A DNA stretch of 64,000 nucleotides from DATFVJ01 sp963727015 (GTDB taxonomy: Bacteria > Actinomycetota > Actinomycetes > Streptosporangiales > Streptosporangiaceae), in the NCBI GenBank assembly GCA_963727015.1, contig CAVSEV010000010.1, positions 124,001 through 188,000 of the forward strand, written 5' to 3'. How positions within the stretch are numbered: position 1 is the first letter of the stretch; each line of letters starts with the position of its first letter. Below, piece by piece: positions 25,044-33,824 of the stretch. Both the position numbers and the translations under genes were made by a program. The notes beneath the pieces are model-generated. The model was not told where the DNA came from. It worked only from the letters and a program-made list of their open reading frames with translations, and did not search any database.

Positions 25044-26361
25044 TCAGCGAAGCGCCGGGTTTGTCACCTGCCCGAGGAATAGGGGCGCGCCCGTGGCACG
25101 CTCGGTGATGGCGAACAGGAACGGCCGGTCGACGGTCATGACCACGGGCTGCCGCGGCGGCGCGGCCATCGCGCGGGCAAAACCTATCGCCGTGGCGGCC
25201 GCCGCCTCGGTTCCCTGCTCGTCCACGTCGACGTAGGCCTTGTGCGCGACCGCGCTGATCGTCAGTGGCTCCGCTGCGGTGATGCCGCTGAAGTCGGCCG
25301 CGTCGGTGAACGCGGCCGCCACGCCGAGCGTGCGCAGCACGTTGGCTAGCTCGAACTGGGCGGTGACCCGAAATCGCGGCAGGCCGAGCCTGACCCGGGT
25401 CTGGCGCGCGCCGCGTAGCGTGCCGCGCAGGCCCGCCGCGGCGACCTGCTCGCGCAGCGGGCCAAGCGGCCCGTCAGGTAGCACAATCGCCATGTCGAGC
25501 TTCCCGCCCGTGTATGGCAGCAGCACGAACTGGTGGCCGTCACCTCGGGCGTAAGCCAGCTGGTGCGTCACGTGCATCATGGCGACCGTTACCGTGCCGC
25601 CGCCCGCTAGGTTGAAGGGCTCGTCGCTCGTCGCACGGGCTGGGAATGGACTCGCCCATGGCGCCTTGAGATAGATGGCATTGGCCAGCACAAGGCGGGT
25701 GAGCGGGCCGATCATGCCGGGCGAAAGCAGATCCTTGATCTTTCCGGCTGTCTGCTCCGCTACCAGCTCGTTGATCTCCCGCAGGACGGCACCGGCAGCC
25801 CGGCGGAAGTCAGCTTCGTGTACGGAGATGCCGGGAAGGCCGTTCAGCGCGCTGCGGAACTCGGGCCGCAGCGGCAGGCCGGACTGTACCCAGAGGGTGT
25901 TTGGCATACGGAAGGTCAGCTCGCCCCCCGCCGCCGCGCCGTCAGCGCCCGCCGCGGAAACCAGCAGCCCGGCCAGCCCGCCGTAGACCCGCCGCGGGGT
26001 CGTGCGCGCCGGCCAAGGTGAGGAACCTGGCAAGTTCGGCCGCGGTGCCGCCGCGCGCGCCGAGCATCGCTGTCTCCAGCGCGATCGCGATACTGGCAGG
26101 CGAGAACGCCATATTGGCGCCGCTCGCGCCGAGCTCACGGTACAAAGCCGCAGCTGTGGCGTCGATGGCCCGGACCTGCGCGGTGAGGTCAGCGCTGGCC
26201 TGGTTAGTGCTGGCCTGGTTAGTGCTGGCCTCGTTAGTGCTGGCCTCGTTAGTGCTGGCCTCGTTAGTGCTGGCCTCGTTAGTGCTGGCCTCGTCAGGGC
26301 CGGTCGGGCCAGGGCCGGTCGAGTCAGGACCAGCGGATCGGGTGCCCGGGGCATCATCCAT
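25044..26361 (-). CDS. serpin-family protease inhibitor (single-base frameshift)
   Basis: A serpin of about 438 residues if one base is removed. N-terminal part from ATG 26361: a Thr/Asn/Glu/Ala pentapeptide-repeat segment (NEAST), then ATAAALYRELGASGANMAFS, PASIAIALETAMLGARGGTA. After the CCC run at 25988-25990 (plus-strand) the frame changes, and the rest reads GELTFRMPNTLWVQSGLPLR, LTRLVLANAIYLKAPWASPF, LDMAIVLPDG. The reactive-centre hinge EQGTEAAAATAIGFARAM fits the Gly-Thr-(Ala)n rule of inhibitory serpins, and VVMTVDRPFLFAITERATG closes the fold. No signal peptide is evident. Frameshift may be an assembly indel; target protease unknown. Confidence 0.82.
26193..26292. repeat. 15-bp tandem repeat in the serpin N-terminal region
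   Basis: Seven copies of GTTAGTGCTGGCCTC (or CTGG variants), in frame, encoding NEAST/NQAST pentapeptides, which would vary in number without shifting the frame. Confidence 0.9.
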
Positions 26362-26399
26362 CTGCGCCAGCCTACGCCCGTGCTTTCTCCACGCCCCCA

Positions 26400-26471
26400 C
26401 GAGAACACTGCACCCAGAGGTGTGGAGACAAGAGGTGTGGAGACAGAGGTGTGGAGATCAGCGTGGAGCGC
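26400..26471. repeat. 13-bp direct repeats between serpin and amidase genes
   Basis: GAGGTGTGGAGAC-like units occur about four times. The shared divergent promoter region of the two genes is otherwise featureless. Confidence 0.6.
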
Positions 26472-26571
26472 AAGTAGCAGAGAACTGGCAGCTTCTAACC
26501 ACACCGATCTCCACAGCTCGTGGGACGGGCTCCATGCGGTCTTCGGCGTGCGGTCCGCATAGGCTGGCGGC

Positions 26572-27384
26572 ATGCGCGTCGCGCTCTGCCAGATCCCGGT
26601 TTCCGGTGATCCTGCCGTCAACCTGGCGCGCGTGAAGGACGCCATGTCGCAGGCCTCGGCGGAAGGCGCCGGCCTCGCGGTCTTCCCTGAGGCGACCCAG
26701 GTCCGCTTTGGCTCGGATCTGCGTGCCGCTGCCGAGCCACTCGATGGGCCGTTCGGGACCGCGCTCGCGTCGGCCGCCCGCGATTACGGCATCGCGGTTA
26801 TCGCGGGCGTCTTCGAGCCGGCCCCAGGCGGACTGGTGCACAACACCGCCGTCGGCTACGACTCCCGTGGCCAACGCCGCGCCGCCTACCGCAAGATCCA
26901 CATGTTCGACGCGCTCGGCCAGCGGGAGTCTGACCTTGTCGCGCCGGGCGCCGAGGTGGTCGTCGCCGATTTCGACGGCCTGCGGGTAGGGCTCATCACC
27001 TGCTACGACATCAGGTTCCCCGAACTCGCTCGGGCGCTGGCAATGGCAGGTGCTCAGCTTCTTGTCGTAATCGCCGCGTGGGGTGCCGGGCTGTTCAAGG
27101 AGGAACACTGGGTGACGCTCGTGCGGGCACGGGCGATCGAGAACACGGTGTGGGTGGCCGCCGCCGGGCAGGTGCCCGACCCCGACTCCCCTGCGGTGCA
27201 TGCGCCGACCGGCGTCGGCCGGAGCATGCTGGTCGACCCGATGGGCACGGTGAGGCTCGACCTGGGCTCGCGGCCCGGTGTCGCAGCCGGGGAAGTCGAC
27301 ACCTCCCTAACCGAACAGGTCCGTGCCATGCTCCCCTGCCTGCAGCACCGGCGTCCCGACATACTTGGCGGACCGGCGGAGTAA
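26572..27384 (+). CDS. carbon-nitrogen hydrolase (nitrilase family amidase)
   Basis: A 270-residue nitrilase-superfamily amidase with the full triad: Glu in LAVFPEATQV (about residue 42), Lys in YRKIHMFDA (about 109) and Cys in GLITCYDIRFPELARAL (about 145). Sequence and length place it near deaminated-glutathione amidase (Nit1) and omega-amidase-like branches, with KIHMFD typical. The cytoplasmic substrate is probably a small amide; assignment beyond the superfamily is inference. ATG at 26572, divergent from the serpin gene. Confidence 0.9.
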   Translation: MRVALCQIPVSGDPAVNLARVKDAMSQASAEGAGLAVFPEATQVRFGSDLRAAAEPLDGPFGTALASAARDYGIAVIAGVFEPAPGGLVHNTAVGYDSRGQRRAAYRKIHMFDALGQRESDLVAPGAEVVVADFDGLRVGLITCYDIRFPELARALAMAGAQLLVVIAAWGAGLFKEEHWVTLVRARAIENTVWVAAAGQVPDPDSPAVHAPTGVGRSMLVDPMGTVRLDLGSRPGVAAGEVDTSLTEQVRAMLPCLQHRRPDILGGPAE

Positions 27385-27677
27385 CTCAGCCGGGCAAGCA
27401 CCGCGCGATCCGGTAGTCGCACGTCAGGCTGCGACAACGAGCACCACACACCGCGAGGTTATTGCTGAACCGCTCCGTTCAGCTCTCTGCGCCACGCCGT
27501 TCTCTGCGCCACGCCGTTCTCTGCGCCAGGCCGGGACCCCGGAGGACGCTCAACACACGGGACCCCGGAGAACGCTCAACACGACGCCCAACGCAGACGC
27601 CCAACACGGGACGCGGAAGGACCGGTTCTTCGCGCGATGGCCGCCGTCTTGGACCTGAGCCGTGATGAGATGACCAC
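27385..27677. repeat. intergenic repeats upstream of the toxin relic
   Basis: Copies of the 17-bp TTCTCTGCGCCACGCCG (near 27483-27530) and of CCCCGGAGAACGCTCAACAC / CCCGGAGGACGCTCAACACA (near 27538-27585). No gene seen. Confidence 0.6.
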
Positions 27678-29187
27678 GTGGCGGAGTTACGCAACCGGTC
27701 ACCCGGCACGGACGACAGCGACGCCGTCGCCGCGCACCGCAGCGACGACAAACCCCGCCGCCGGCCCGATACAGGGTCGCGCCCCGCCGAGACGCCCAAC
27801 CGGTCTCGCCGAGACACCCGCCCGCCCGGCCGGCACAAGGCCGCACCCCGCCGAGACGGGCCGGCGCGGCGCCCCGCGAAGCGGCGCCGACCGGATGCGC
27901 GCCCTCTACAGTGACCCGAAGAGCACCACCCCGGACACCGGTCCCCCACTACGCCCTGACCGCCCAGGCCGCACGCCCGGCCGCCCCGACCGCACGCCCG
28001 GCAGCCCCGACCGGACGCCCGGCAGCCCCGACCGGACGCCCGGCAGCCCCGACCGGACACCCGGCCGCCCCGACCGGACACCCGGCCGCACCCGAGTCAC
28101 CGAGGACATCGACCCCCGCTGGCTCGCCGGAGTCCCCCGCCCGCCCGACGCCCTGCCCGACGACACCGGCCGCGCCTACCTCCGCTGGCACCGCGACCGC
28201 CGGCAGCAAGACACCCGCCGCTCCGCAGACGACCACCCCGCCGCCAACCCCCCACCCGACCAAGGCCCGGCAGACCGTCTACACCCCCATATCGACCGCC
28301 CACCCTTCCAAGACCGCTTTGATGATCGCGAGCCGCCCGACCGGTACGGCACGCCGCTTGAGCGGCCCGACGGCACACGTGTCCCGTGCCTCAACGGACG
28401 GCCGCAGCGGGGGCAAGCCGAGCAAGGCTGGCTTGGCGACTGCGGGGTCGTCGCGACGCTCGGAGCGGTGGCGGCCCACCGGCCGGGCGACATCAGCCGG
28501 CCGATCGCCGAACAGCCGACGGCACATACAAGGTGCGATTGAACGAGGCCGAGTGGACACGTGACGGCGCGGCGCCCACCGGACCAGATGATCGAGCTAA
28601 CCGTCACGCCAGATCTGCCCGTATTCGACCGCGAATCCCGAGCGATTCCAGCATTCGCCAGCGCCGAGACACATGGGGCGCCGGTACATGGAGAAGGCTA
28701 TCGCTGGGCTTGACCAGGCGTGGACACCGCAGCGGCGGGCCGAGTGGAGCTGATCTCTGGCAGCGGATGTGCGAGAACGACGCATGCGACGAGAAAATCA
28801 AGAATCCCCGGACTGGATACGCCGCCTGAGGGATACGTGCGCCTGAATCAGGGCTCCACCGCATGGGACGCGCCGAACTACTAACGCAGTCTCACGGGCA
28901 ATGAGTCGGTCAGTCCGGCCCTACCCCGGCGACATGGGCCAACTGACGGCCGTGTTGGATCGGCAATTACAGAGACCGCAAGCCGGTGCTGGTCGCCTCC
29001 CGGCCACGAAAGCCCGAGGAGCGAGGCGATGCCGTTCGAGCTGAGGAATCAGGGCACGCCTATGAGGTCGTCGCAGTGGCGATGAAAGGTCGTGCTACGC
29101 AATCCATGGAATGTCGGACATCCCGAGGCGATGAGCCCGGCCGAGTTCAAGGCAAATATGCAACCCAACTACACCACGTTAAAGTGA
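27678..29187 (+). pseudogene. frameshifted polymorphic-toxin-like gene with C2 (calpain-type) cysteine protease domain
   Basis: A Pro/Arg-rich region with 21-bp repeats (PDRTPGS units) leads to a protease domain spread over several frames. Catalytic Cys segment QGWLGDCGVVATLGAVAAHR (Cys codon 28441), then DGTYKVRLNEAEW in a second frame, MIELTVTPDLPVF in a third, YMEKAIAGLDQAWTPQRRAE, GYVRLNQGSTAWD, DRKPVLVASRPRK, catalytic His in HAYEVV (29055), and Asn in RNPWNVGHPEAMSPAEFKAN (29101) to a stop at 29187. The Cys-His-Asn order and the GDC and NPWN motifs are those of calpain-like proteases found at the C-termini of actinobacterial secreted toxins. At least five shifts argue for real decay. 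An intact small gene follows nine bases later. Confidence 0.7.
27960..28086. repeat. 21-bp tandem repeat in the toxin linker
   Basis: About six copies of CCCCGACCGGACGCCCGGCAG and close variants; reads PDRTPGS in one frame and PTGRPAA in another. Confidence 0.85.
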
Positions 29188-29195
29188 GGAATGCT

Positions 29196-29462
29196 GTGCC
29201 GGACGTCGGAATCCAAATCGATGTGGTGGAAGGCCACGGTGACGCGGCCATCGCGGAACCGGGTTCGCCGGCGGGAGCGACTGTACGGGGCGCCGAGCCT
29301 GCTAAGGTCAACATCTCCGTGTGGGATGGCAAGGATGATGAGTTCAGCGTTACCCTTCAGGAGGGCGAAGTCTTCGAGATCGCGGGGCAGAGCTGGCGGC
29401 TCGATAAGACCATTCACGACGATGGCCGGGGCTGGTACGCGGACCTGACTCGCATCGCCTGA
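29196..29462 (+). CDS. small DUF6406-like protein, candidate partner of the C2-protease toxin
   Basis: An 88-residue acidic protein starting at GTG 29196 behind GAGGA. The C-terminal half KVNISVWDGKDDEFSVTLQE, GEVFEIAGQSWRLDKTIHDD, WYADLTRIA resembles actinobacterial DUF6406 proteins (a small beta-rich domain with a hydrophobic GQxWxLD motif). It lies nine bases after the stop of the frameshifted protease gene, the position of an immunity protein or chaperone in polymorphic toxin loci. Intact while the toxin gene is decayed, as expected for an orphan immunity gene. Function is inference. Confidence 0.65.
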   Translation: MPDVGIQIDVVEGHGDAAIAEPGSPAGATVRGAEPAKVNISVWDGKDDEFSVTLQEGEVFEIAGQSWRLDKTIHDDGRGWYADLTRIA

Positions 29463-29620
29463 ACCGGCACCGCCACAGCGCTTCGCTGTCGCCGGGACGT
29501 GCGGCGGGCGGGGCGTGTGCGGCTGGCCGGATGGCGTTCAGCGACCGGCAGGCGCACATCGCACCACGTCCGCAGACCACGGCCGGTCTCTTCGCCACGT
29601 CAGCGGGATCCCCGCTAACG
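29463..29620. other. short intergenic stretch before the 70-bp repeats
   Basis: No gene, terminator or motif recognised in these 158 bases. Confidence 0.4.
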
Positions 29621-29786
29621 GCTCCCTGCTGGTTACGGCAAGGTGGGTTTCTGGTGATCTTCCGCACGATCAGCAGGGCCGCGACTAGCGGCTCCCTGCT
29701 GGTTACGGCAAGGTGGGTTTCTGGTGATCTTCCGCACGATCAGCAGGGTCCCGACTAGTGGCTCCCTGCTGGTTACGGCAAGGTGG
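29621..29786. repeat. 70-bp tandem direct repeat at the 3' end of the propeller gene
   Basis: Two full copies (29621-29690, 29691-29760) and a 26-bp third copy (29761-29786), nearly identical. Each full unit has CCCTGCTG and CAGCAGGG arms that can form a hairpin. The third copy contains the stop and last codons of the minus-strand propeller gene (reading TTLP-stop), so the repeat arose by duplication of that gene's 3' end and hairpin. Confidence 0.92.
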
Positions 29787-32700
29787 TGATCGCGGGAGCC
29801 GGCGGGGCGACCCACAACGTCGGGCTCTCGGTTGTGGCGGTGGCGGTGAAGCCCGCTCCGAGCAACTTGCCGCGAGCGGTCGTGAGCGCGGTGATCTGCT
29901 GCGCACCTGGGCCTGAAAGGCCGGTACCCGTCGGGACTACCACATTCCATTCCGTGCCCTCCGCCGAAGTCAGCACGACGACGTCGAGACGGTTAGCCGC
30001 GCCGATTGTGCCCACAGCGACAAAGCCGCTGCTCGTTGCCGTCACGGCGGTCAACCTGGCGGAGGCGGGCAGTCGGATGCTGACCTCGTGCCAGGTTAGG
30101 CCGCCGTTCGCGGAGACCGCGAGCAGCGGAGCGCTCCCGCCGGCCCGGAAGACTGTGCCTACCGCGACAATCCGGTTGCCCGACCCGGTTACATGCCTTA
30201 GGTACGCGCCGCTAGCGCCAGCGACCGTGGGCACATCAATCAGCCGCCAGGCGCGGCCGTCAGCCGAGATCCAGGCAGCAGGCACGGCGCCGTGCTGGCC
30301 AACCGCGACGAAACCGAGCGGACCGGCAGTGACACCGAGGATGCGGCGCGTCCCTGCGCCGTCCAGTGCGCCCTTGCCTGCGTCGACAGCCCGATTCCAG
30401 TTGCCGAGACCAGCTGACCAACAGGCCGCAGCGATCACGCGGCCCCGCACGGTGGCCCGAGCACCGACGACGACGTATCGCGAGCCATCGGAGGCTGCCG
30501 CACTCGCGATCGCGTCCCGCTGCGCGAACGCCTTGGCGCCGTCAGCGGCGCGCCAGGTATGACGGTCCGCCGAGTAAAGGACGATCGGGTGCTGCGCCGC
30601 ATCGGCCGATCGGCCTACCGCAAGCCAGCCGCTATTGCCGTCGGTGACGCCGGTCAGGGTGGCCACCCCGGGCCGGCCGAACACCGCTGGCGCTGCCCCC
30701 GCGGCACGCGACCAGGCACCACCTGGGGGCGCGGACCAGACCGCGGGCTGGCCGTTCGCGCTGCCTGCGGCTACTTCCAGGCCGGGGCCCACGCCGATCG
30801 CGGTTACCAGCCGCTGCGCAAACGCATCCCCTGGGATCCGGGTCAGGTCCACAACGGCGCGGCCGGCGGCGGCCACGGCGAGGAAGCCCTGGCTGCCAGC
30901 GGGCACGGTCGTCGAACCTGCGGCCACCACGCCGCCGCCCGCAACGACGGTCAGGCCAGAAAGCGACGTCGCGCCCAGGTTGCCCAGGCCGGCCACACGC
31001 TGCCAAGATTGCCCGCTCGCGCTCCGGTAGACGAGGAGGTTCCCGCCATTCACGGTGGCGGTAATGACCGCTCCATGATCGCTGCCCGCAGCGGCGATCG
31101 ACTGCAGGTTAGCGTTCCTGCCAACTGTGATCCGCCCTGTGTAACTCCAGGTCCGGCCGGTCGTGGAGGAGTAGGTAAGAGCATAGGGACCGGCCGCGCT
31201 TGTGCTGCCCGGACGGACCAGGACGAACCCGGCGCCTGAGGATGCGACGGCGCTGACCGTATTGACCGCTCCGTTGGTCGCCGGCAGGGGCACCTGGGTC
31301 CAGGTCACCCCGCCGTCCGCGCTCTGCCACAGGTCTGTCGCGGTGCGGTGATGAACGCGCGGCCTGCTGCCCTGGCCTGTCCGGACCGTCGTGGTTACCG
31401 GTGCGGCGATAACGATGTCGTCAGCGTGGGCCGCGGCGCGCACCACCGCCCCCACGGCGCCATTGGCGGGCAGCCGCAACTGTGCGCCCGCGGCCCGCTG
31501 CCACTGGATCCCATTCGGCGACGTCCAGATGACGGGGGTGACGGTCCCGCCGCTTGAGGCGGACCCCGCGGCGAGGAAACCGGTCGCGGTAGCCGTTACG
31601 GTGAGCATCTGGTCACCGGCCAGCATCGGCAGGGCCGATGCCTCGGACAGGCGCCATGCGCGGCCGGTCGCGGCGGTCCAAGACACTCCAGGTCCGAGCG
31701 CGAGCCAGCCCGCGGGGCCTGCCACGATCGCGGTCGGCACCTGCGCCGTGGGTGGCTGGCCGCCGTCCGAAGCCAGCACCGGCGCGAGCCGCCAGGTGTG
31801 GCCCGCGTCGGTGGAAACGAAGAACTGCGTCCGGCCGATCGCTGTACCGGTCTGCACGCCCGCGGCCACAACGGTCGTGCCATAGCTCGCAACGGCGGTC
31901 AAGGATTGGAAGACGCCGCGCCCGGTCAGCGACGGGGATGTCGTGAAGCCGGCGCCCGCAAGGATCGCGGGCGGGTAGGGCGAGAAGGGAAGCCGCTGCC
32001 GCGAGTCTTGCTGAGCGCTCGTTTTGCTGCCGGCCCGCACGCCGCTGACCAGGTATCCGGCCCCTGCGAGCACGGCGACCATCAGGATCGCCGCGATACC
32101 GATGACGAGCGTGCGGCCGCCGGTCCCGCGCCGCCTTGCGCGGCCATCCGGCCCACCCTTTGCGGGCGGCACCGGCGCGCGCCTGCTCCGTCCGCGCCGT
32201 CTGCCCGGCGGCTTCCATGCCGACTGGATGCGCTCCCATTCCGCCTCGGCCGGCTCCCAGTCGGAAAGCGGCCGCTGCCAGACGATGCCCGACTGGCTCC
32301 AGATGCTCTGGGCCTGCTGCCAGATGGACCCGGCAGTCTGGGCGCCGAGCGCGGCCGGGCCGGCCGGTCCGGCCGACCCGGTCGCGGCCGCCGCCGGTTC
32401 GAGACCTGGCCCGCCAGGCAGGCCCCGGAGTGCTGGCGTGGGGCCGACAACCGGCGGCGGCTGCGGGGCGCCCGCGGTAGAAACGCCTAATGGCGCGGGC
32501 ACGGCCTGCCGACCTGAAACAGCCGTGGCCTCATGACCATCAGGCGCCGACGTCGCGGCGTAGCCGTAGCCATGGCCGCTATCGCCCGGATCACCGTACC
32601 CAGGACGGTAGCCGGTGCCGTAGCCGTAGTCGTCGTCTGCCATGGCTCCGCCTGCCCCGAAGCCCTGCGCACCGCCGCGGCCGGGTGCTACCGGGTAAGC

Positions 32701-32922
32701 GCTTCCTACGGCCCCTGCTTGCGCGCTTGCCCTGGCGGCCGGGCCGGCACCCGGCGACGGTGGGAACACCCGCACGTCAGCGAACGCGCCGGGCTTGTGC
32801 GCGGTGCCATCGTCCGGCTGCAGGCCCGGCAGGTCATCGTCGTGGGTTCCCGTTGTGTCCACCTTTGCCCATGTCCTTCCGGCGGTCACCCGGTGCGTAG
32901 CCGGGCCCGACGGCCCGCCCAT
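29773..32922 (-). CDS. large membrane-anchored Asp-box (BNR-like) beta-propeller protein
   Basis: Up to 1049 residues. A Gly/Tyr/Pro-rich cytoplasmic part contains DDDYGYGTGYRPGYG and a Trp motif series (SIWQQAQSIWSQSGIVWQRP), then a basic stretch and one membrane helix at about residues 271-294 (TLVIGIAAILMVAVLAGAG). The outer part of about 750 residues has repeated Asp-box/BNR motifs: STDAGHTWRL, SADGGVTWTQV, SANGGLTWHEV and weaker forms (SASGQSWQRV, SADGRAWRLI), typical of sialidase/sortilin-type propellers. No sialidase catalytic residues are claimed. ATG 32922 gives the longest reasonable product; ATG 32643 has a better ribosome site (GGAG five bases upstream) and is a serious alternative. 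Function unknown. Confidence 0.8.
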   Translation of the reverse strand: MGGPSGPATHRVTAGRTWAKVDTTGTHDDDLPGLQPDDGTAHKPGAFADVRVFPPSPGAGPAARASAQAGAVGSAYPVAPGRGGAQGFGAGGAMADDDYGYGTGYRPGYGDPGDSGHGYGYAATSAPDGHEATAVSGRQAVPAPLGVSTAGAPQPPPVVGPTPALRGLPGGPGLEPAAAATGSAGPAGPAALGAQTAGSIWQQAQSIWSQSGIVWQRPLSDWEPAEAEWERIQSAWKPPGRRRGRSRRAPVPPAKGGPDGRARRRGTGGRTLVIGIAAILMVAVLAGAGYLVSGVRAGSKTSAQQDSRQRLPFSPYPPAILAGAGFTTSPSLTGRGVFQSLTAVASYGTTVVAAGVQTGTAIGRTQFFVSTDAGHTWRLAPVLASDGGQPPTAQVPTAIVAGPAGWLALGPGVSWTAATGRAWRLSEASALPMLAGDQMLTVTATATGFLAAGSASSGGTVTPVIWTSPNGIQWQRAAGAQLRLPANGAVGAVVRAAAHADDIVIAAPVTTTVRTGQGSRPRVHHRTATDLWQSADGGVTWTQVPLPATNGAVNTVSAVASSGAGFVLVRPGSTSAAGPYALTYSSTTGRTWSYTGRITVGRNANLQSIAAAGSDHGAVITATVNGGNLLVYRSASGQSWQRVAGLGNLGATSLSGLTVVAGGGVVAAGSTTVPAGSQGFLAVAAAGRAVVDLTRIPGDAFAQRLVTAIGVGPGLEVAAGSANGQPAVWSAPPGGAWSRAAGAAPAVFGRPGVATLTGVTDGNSGWLAVGRSADAAQHPIVLYSADRHTWRAADGAKAFAQRDAIASAAASDGSRYVVVGARATVRGRVIAAACWSAGLGNWNRAVDAGKGALDGAGTRRILGVTAGPLGFVAVGQHGAVPAAWISADGRAWRLIDVPTVAGASGAYLRHVTGSGNRIVAVGTVFRAGGSAPLLAVSANGGLTWHEVSIRLPASARLTAVTATSSGFVAVGTIGAANRLDVVVLTSAEGTEWNVVVPTGTGLSGPGAQQITALTTARGKLLGAGFTATATTESPTLWVAPPAPAITTLP

Positions 32923-32949
32923 AACAGACACTTGCCGCGCCGATCGTAC

Positions 32950-33270
32950 CGGGGCCGCTGGGTCGGCTGCCGGTAAGCGGCGGGGCCGGCGGGACCTGCT
33001 GCCAGGGAGGCGGCCGGCCCGGGCGCGCCGGGCAGCGGGACAGGTGCCGGACACGGCCGGACCTGGCGCCGGGAAGCAGTGGGACGGGCGCCAGGGAAAC
33101 AGCGAGACCTGCTACCAGGGAAGCCGCTGGACCAGGCGCCGGGAAAGCAGCTTGACGGGCGCTAGAGGGAAACAGCGGGACCGGCGCGCTCGCCGGAAAG
33201 CGGCTGGACCGGGCGCCGGGAAAGCAGCTTGACGGCGCGGGGAAAGCGACGGGTCGGCTGCGGGAAGCGA
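32950..33270. repeat. intergenic imperfect repeats
   Basis: Variants of GCCGGGAAAGCAGCTTGACGG and GGAAACAGCGGGACC recur between the propeller gene and the blaI-like gene. No gene or clear promoter recognised. Confidence 0.6.
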
Positions 33271-33274
33271 ACCG

Positions 33275-33646
33275 TCAGGATGCGGCGCGGGTGGACATAA
33301 TGTCACGCATGGCCTCGCTCAGGCTCGCAAGGCTCTCATCACTAACCGACTCCAGAAAACGCCGCATGGTCACGGAACAGTCGCCGCCCGAGTGGAGCAC
33401 CTCGACCATGAGCCTTGCGTCATGCTCTTCCCGGCTTTCTGCGGGCCAGTACCGCCACGCCCGGCCATTCTTCTCCCGCAGCAGCACGCCCTTACGGAAA
33501 AGGATGCCCATAACCGTCATCACTGTCGTATATGCCACGGGCCTGTCATACCGCATGCGCTCGCGCACCTCACGGACGACGTATGGACGGTCAGCCGCCC
33601 ACATGACATCCATGATCGCGCCTTCGAGTTCACCGAACTCACGCAC
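33275..33646 (-). CDS. BlaI/MecI/CopY-family transcriptional regulator
   Basis: A 123-residue winged-helix repressor: REFGELEGAIMDVMWAADRP, recognition region VREVRERMRYDRPVAYTTVM and TVMGILFRKGVLLREKNGRA, then WRYWPAESREEHDARLMVEV. The family normally represses beta-lactamase/BlaR-type or copper/efflux genes and is inactivated by proteolysis by a BlaR1 protease; no BlaR1-like peptidase gene is adjacent, so the signal is unknown. GTG 33646 is chosen over longer frames because GGAGGTGG stands eight bases upstream. Confidence 0.9.
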   Translation of the reverse strand: MREFGELEGAIMDVMWAADRPYVVREVRERMRYDRPVAYTTVMTVMGILFRKGVLLREKNGRAWRYWPAESREEHDARLMVEVLHSGGDCSVTMRRFLESVSDESLASLSEAMRDIMSTRAAS

Positions 33647-33824
33647 GGTACGCCACCTCCGGAAAAACATGCTAAACGCGAGGCACACATCGCAGCGAGA
33701 ACCGGCCTGGTGACCCAGGGTAAGAATCCTCCCCCCGGGTGCTGCTTCTTCAACTGGGCGGATGCCTTCCTCAGCCCGGCGTGCGGCGCCCGCGGGTATT
33801 TCGGCGTCGGCGTCCGATGCCGCT

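Noticed and set aside
25044..26645. Single 533-residue protein on the minus strand
   Set aside because: The region upstream of about 25990 in this frame is non-coding; the true serpin N-terminus lies in another frame from 26361.
30559..31239. 226-codon plus-strand frame inside the propeller gene
   Set aside because: Antisense to a long gene with clear Asp-box repeats; lacks homology.
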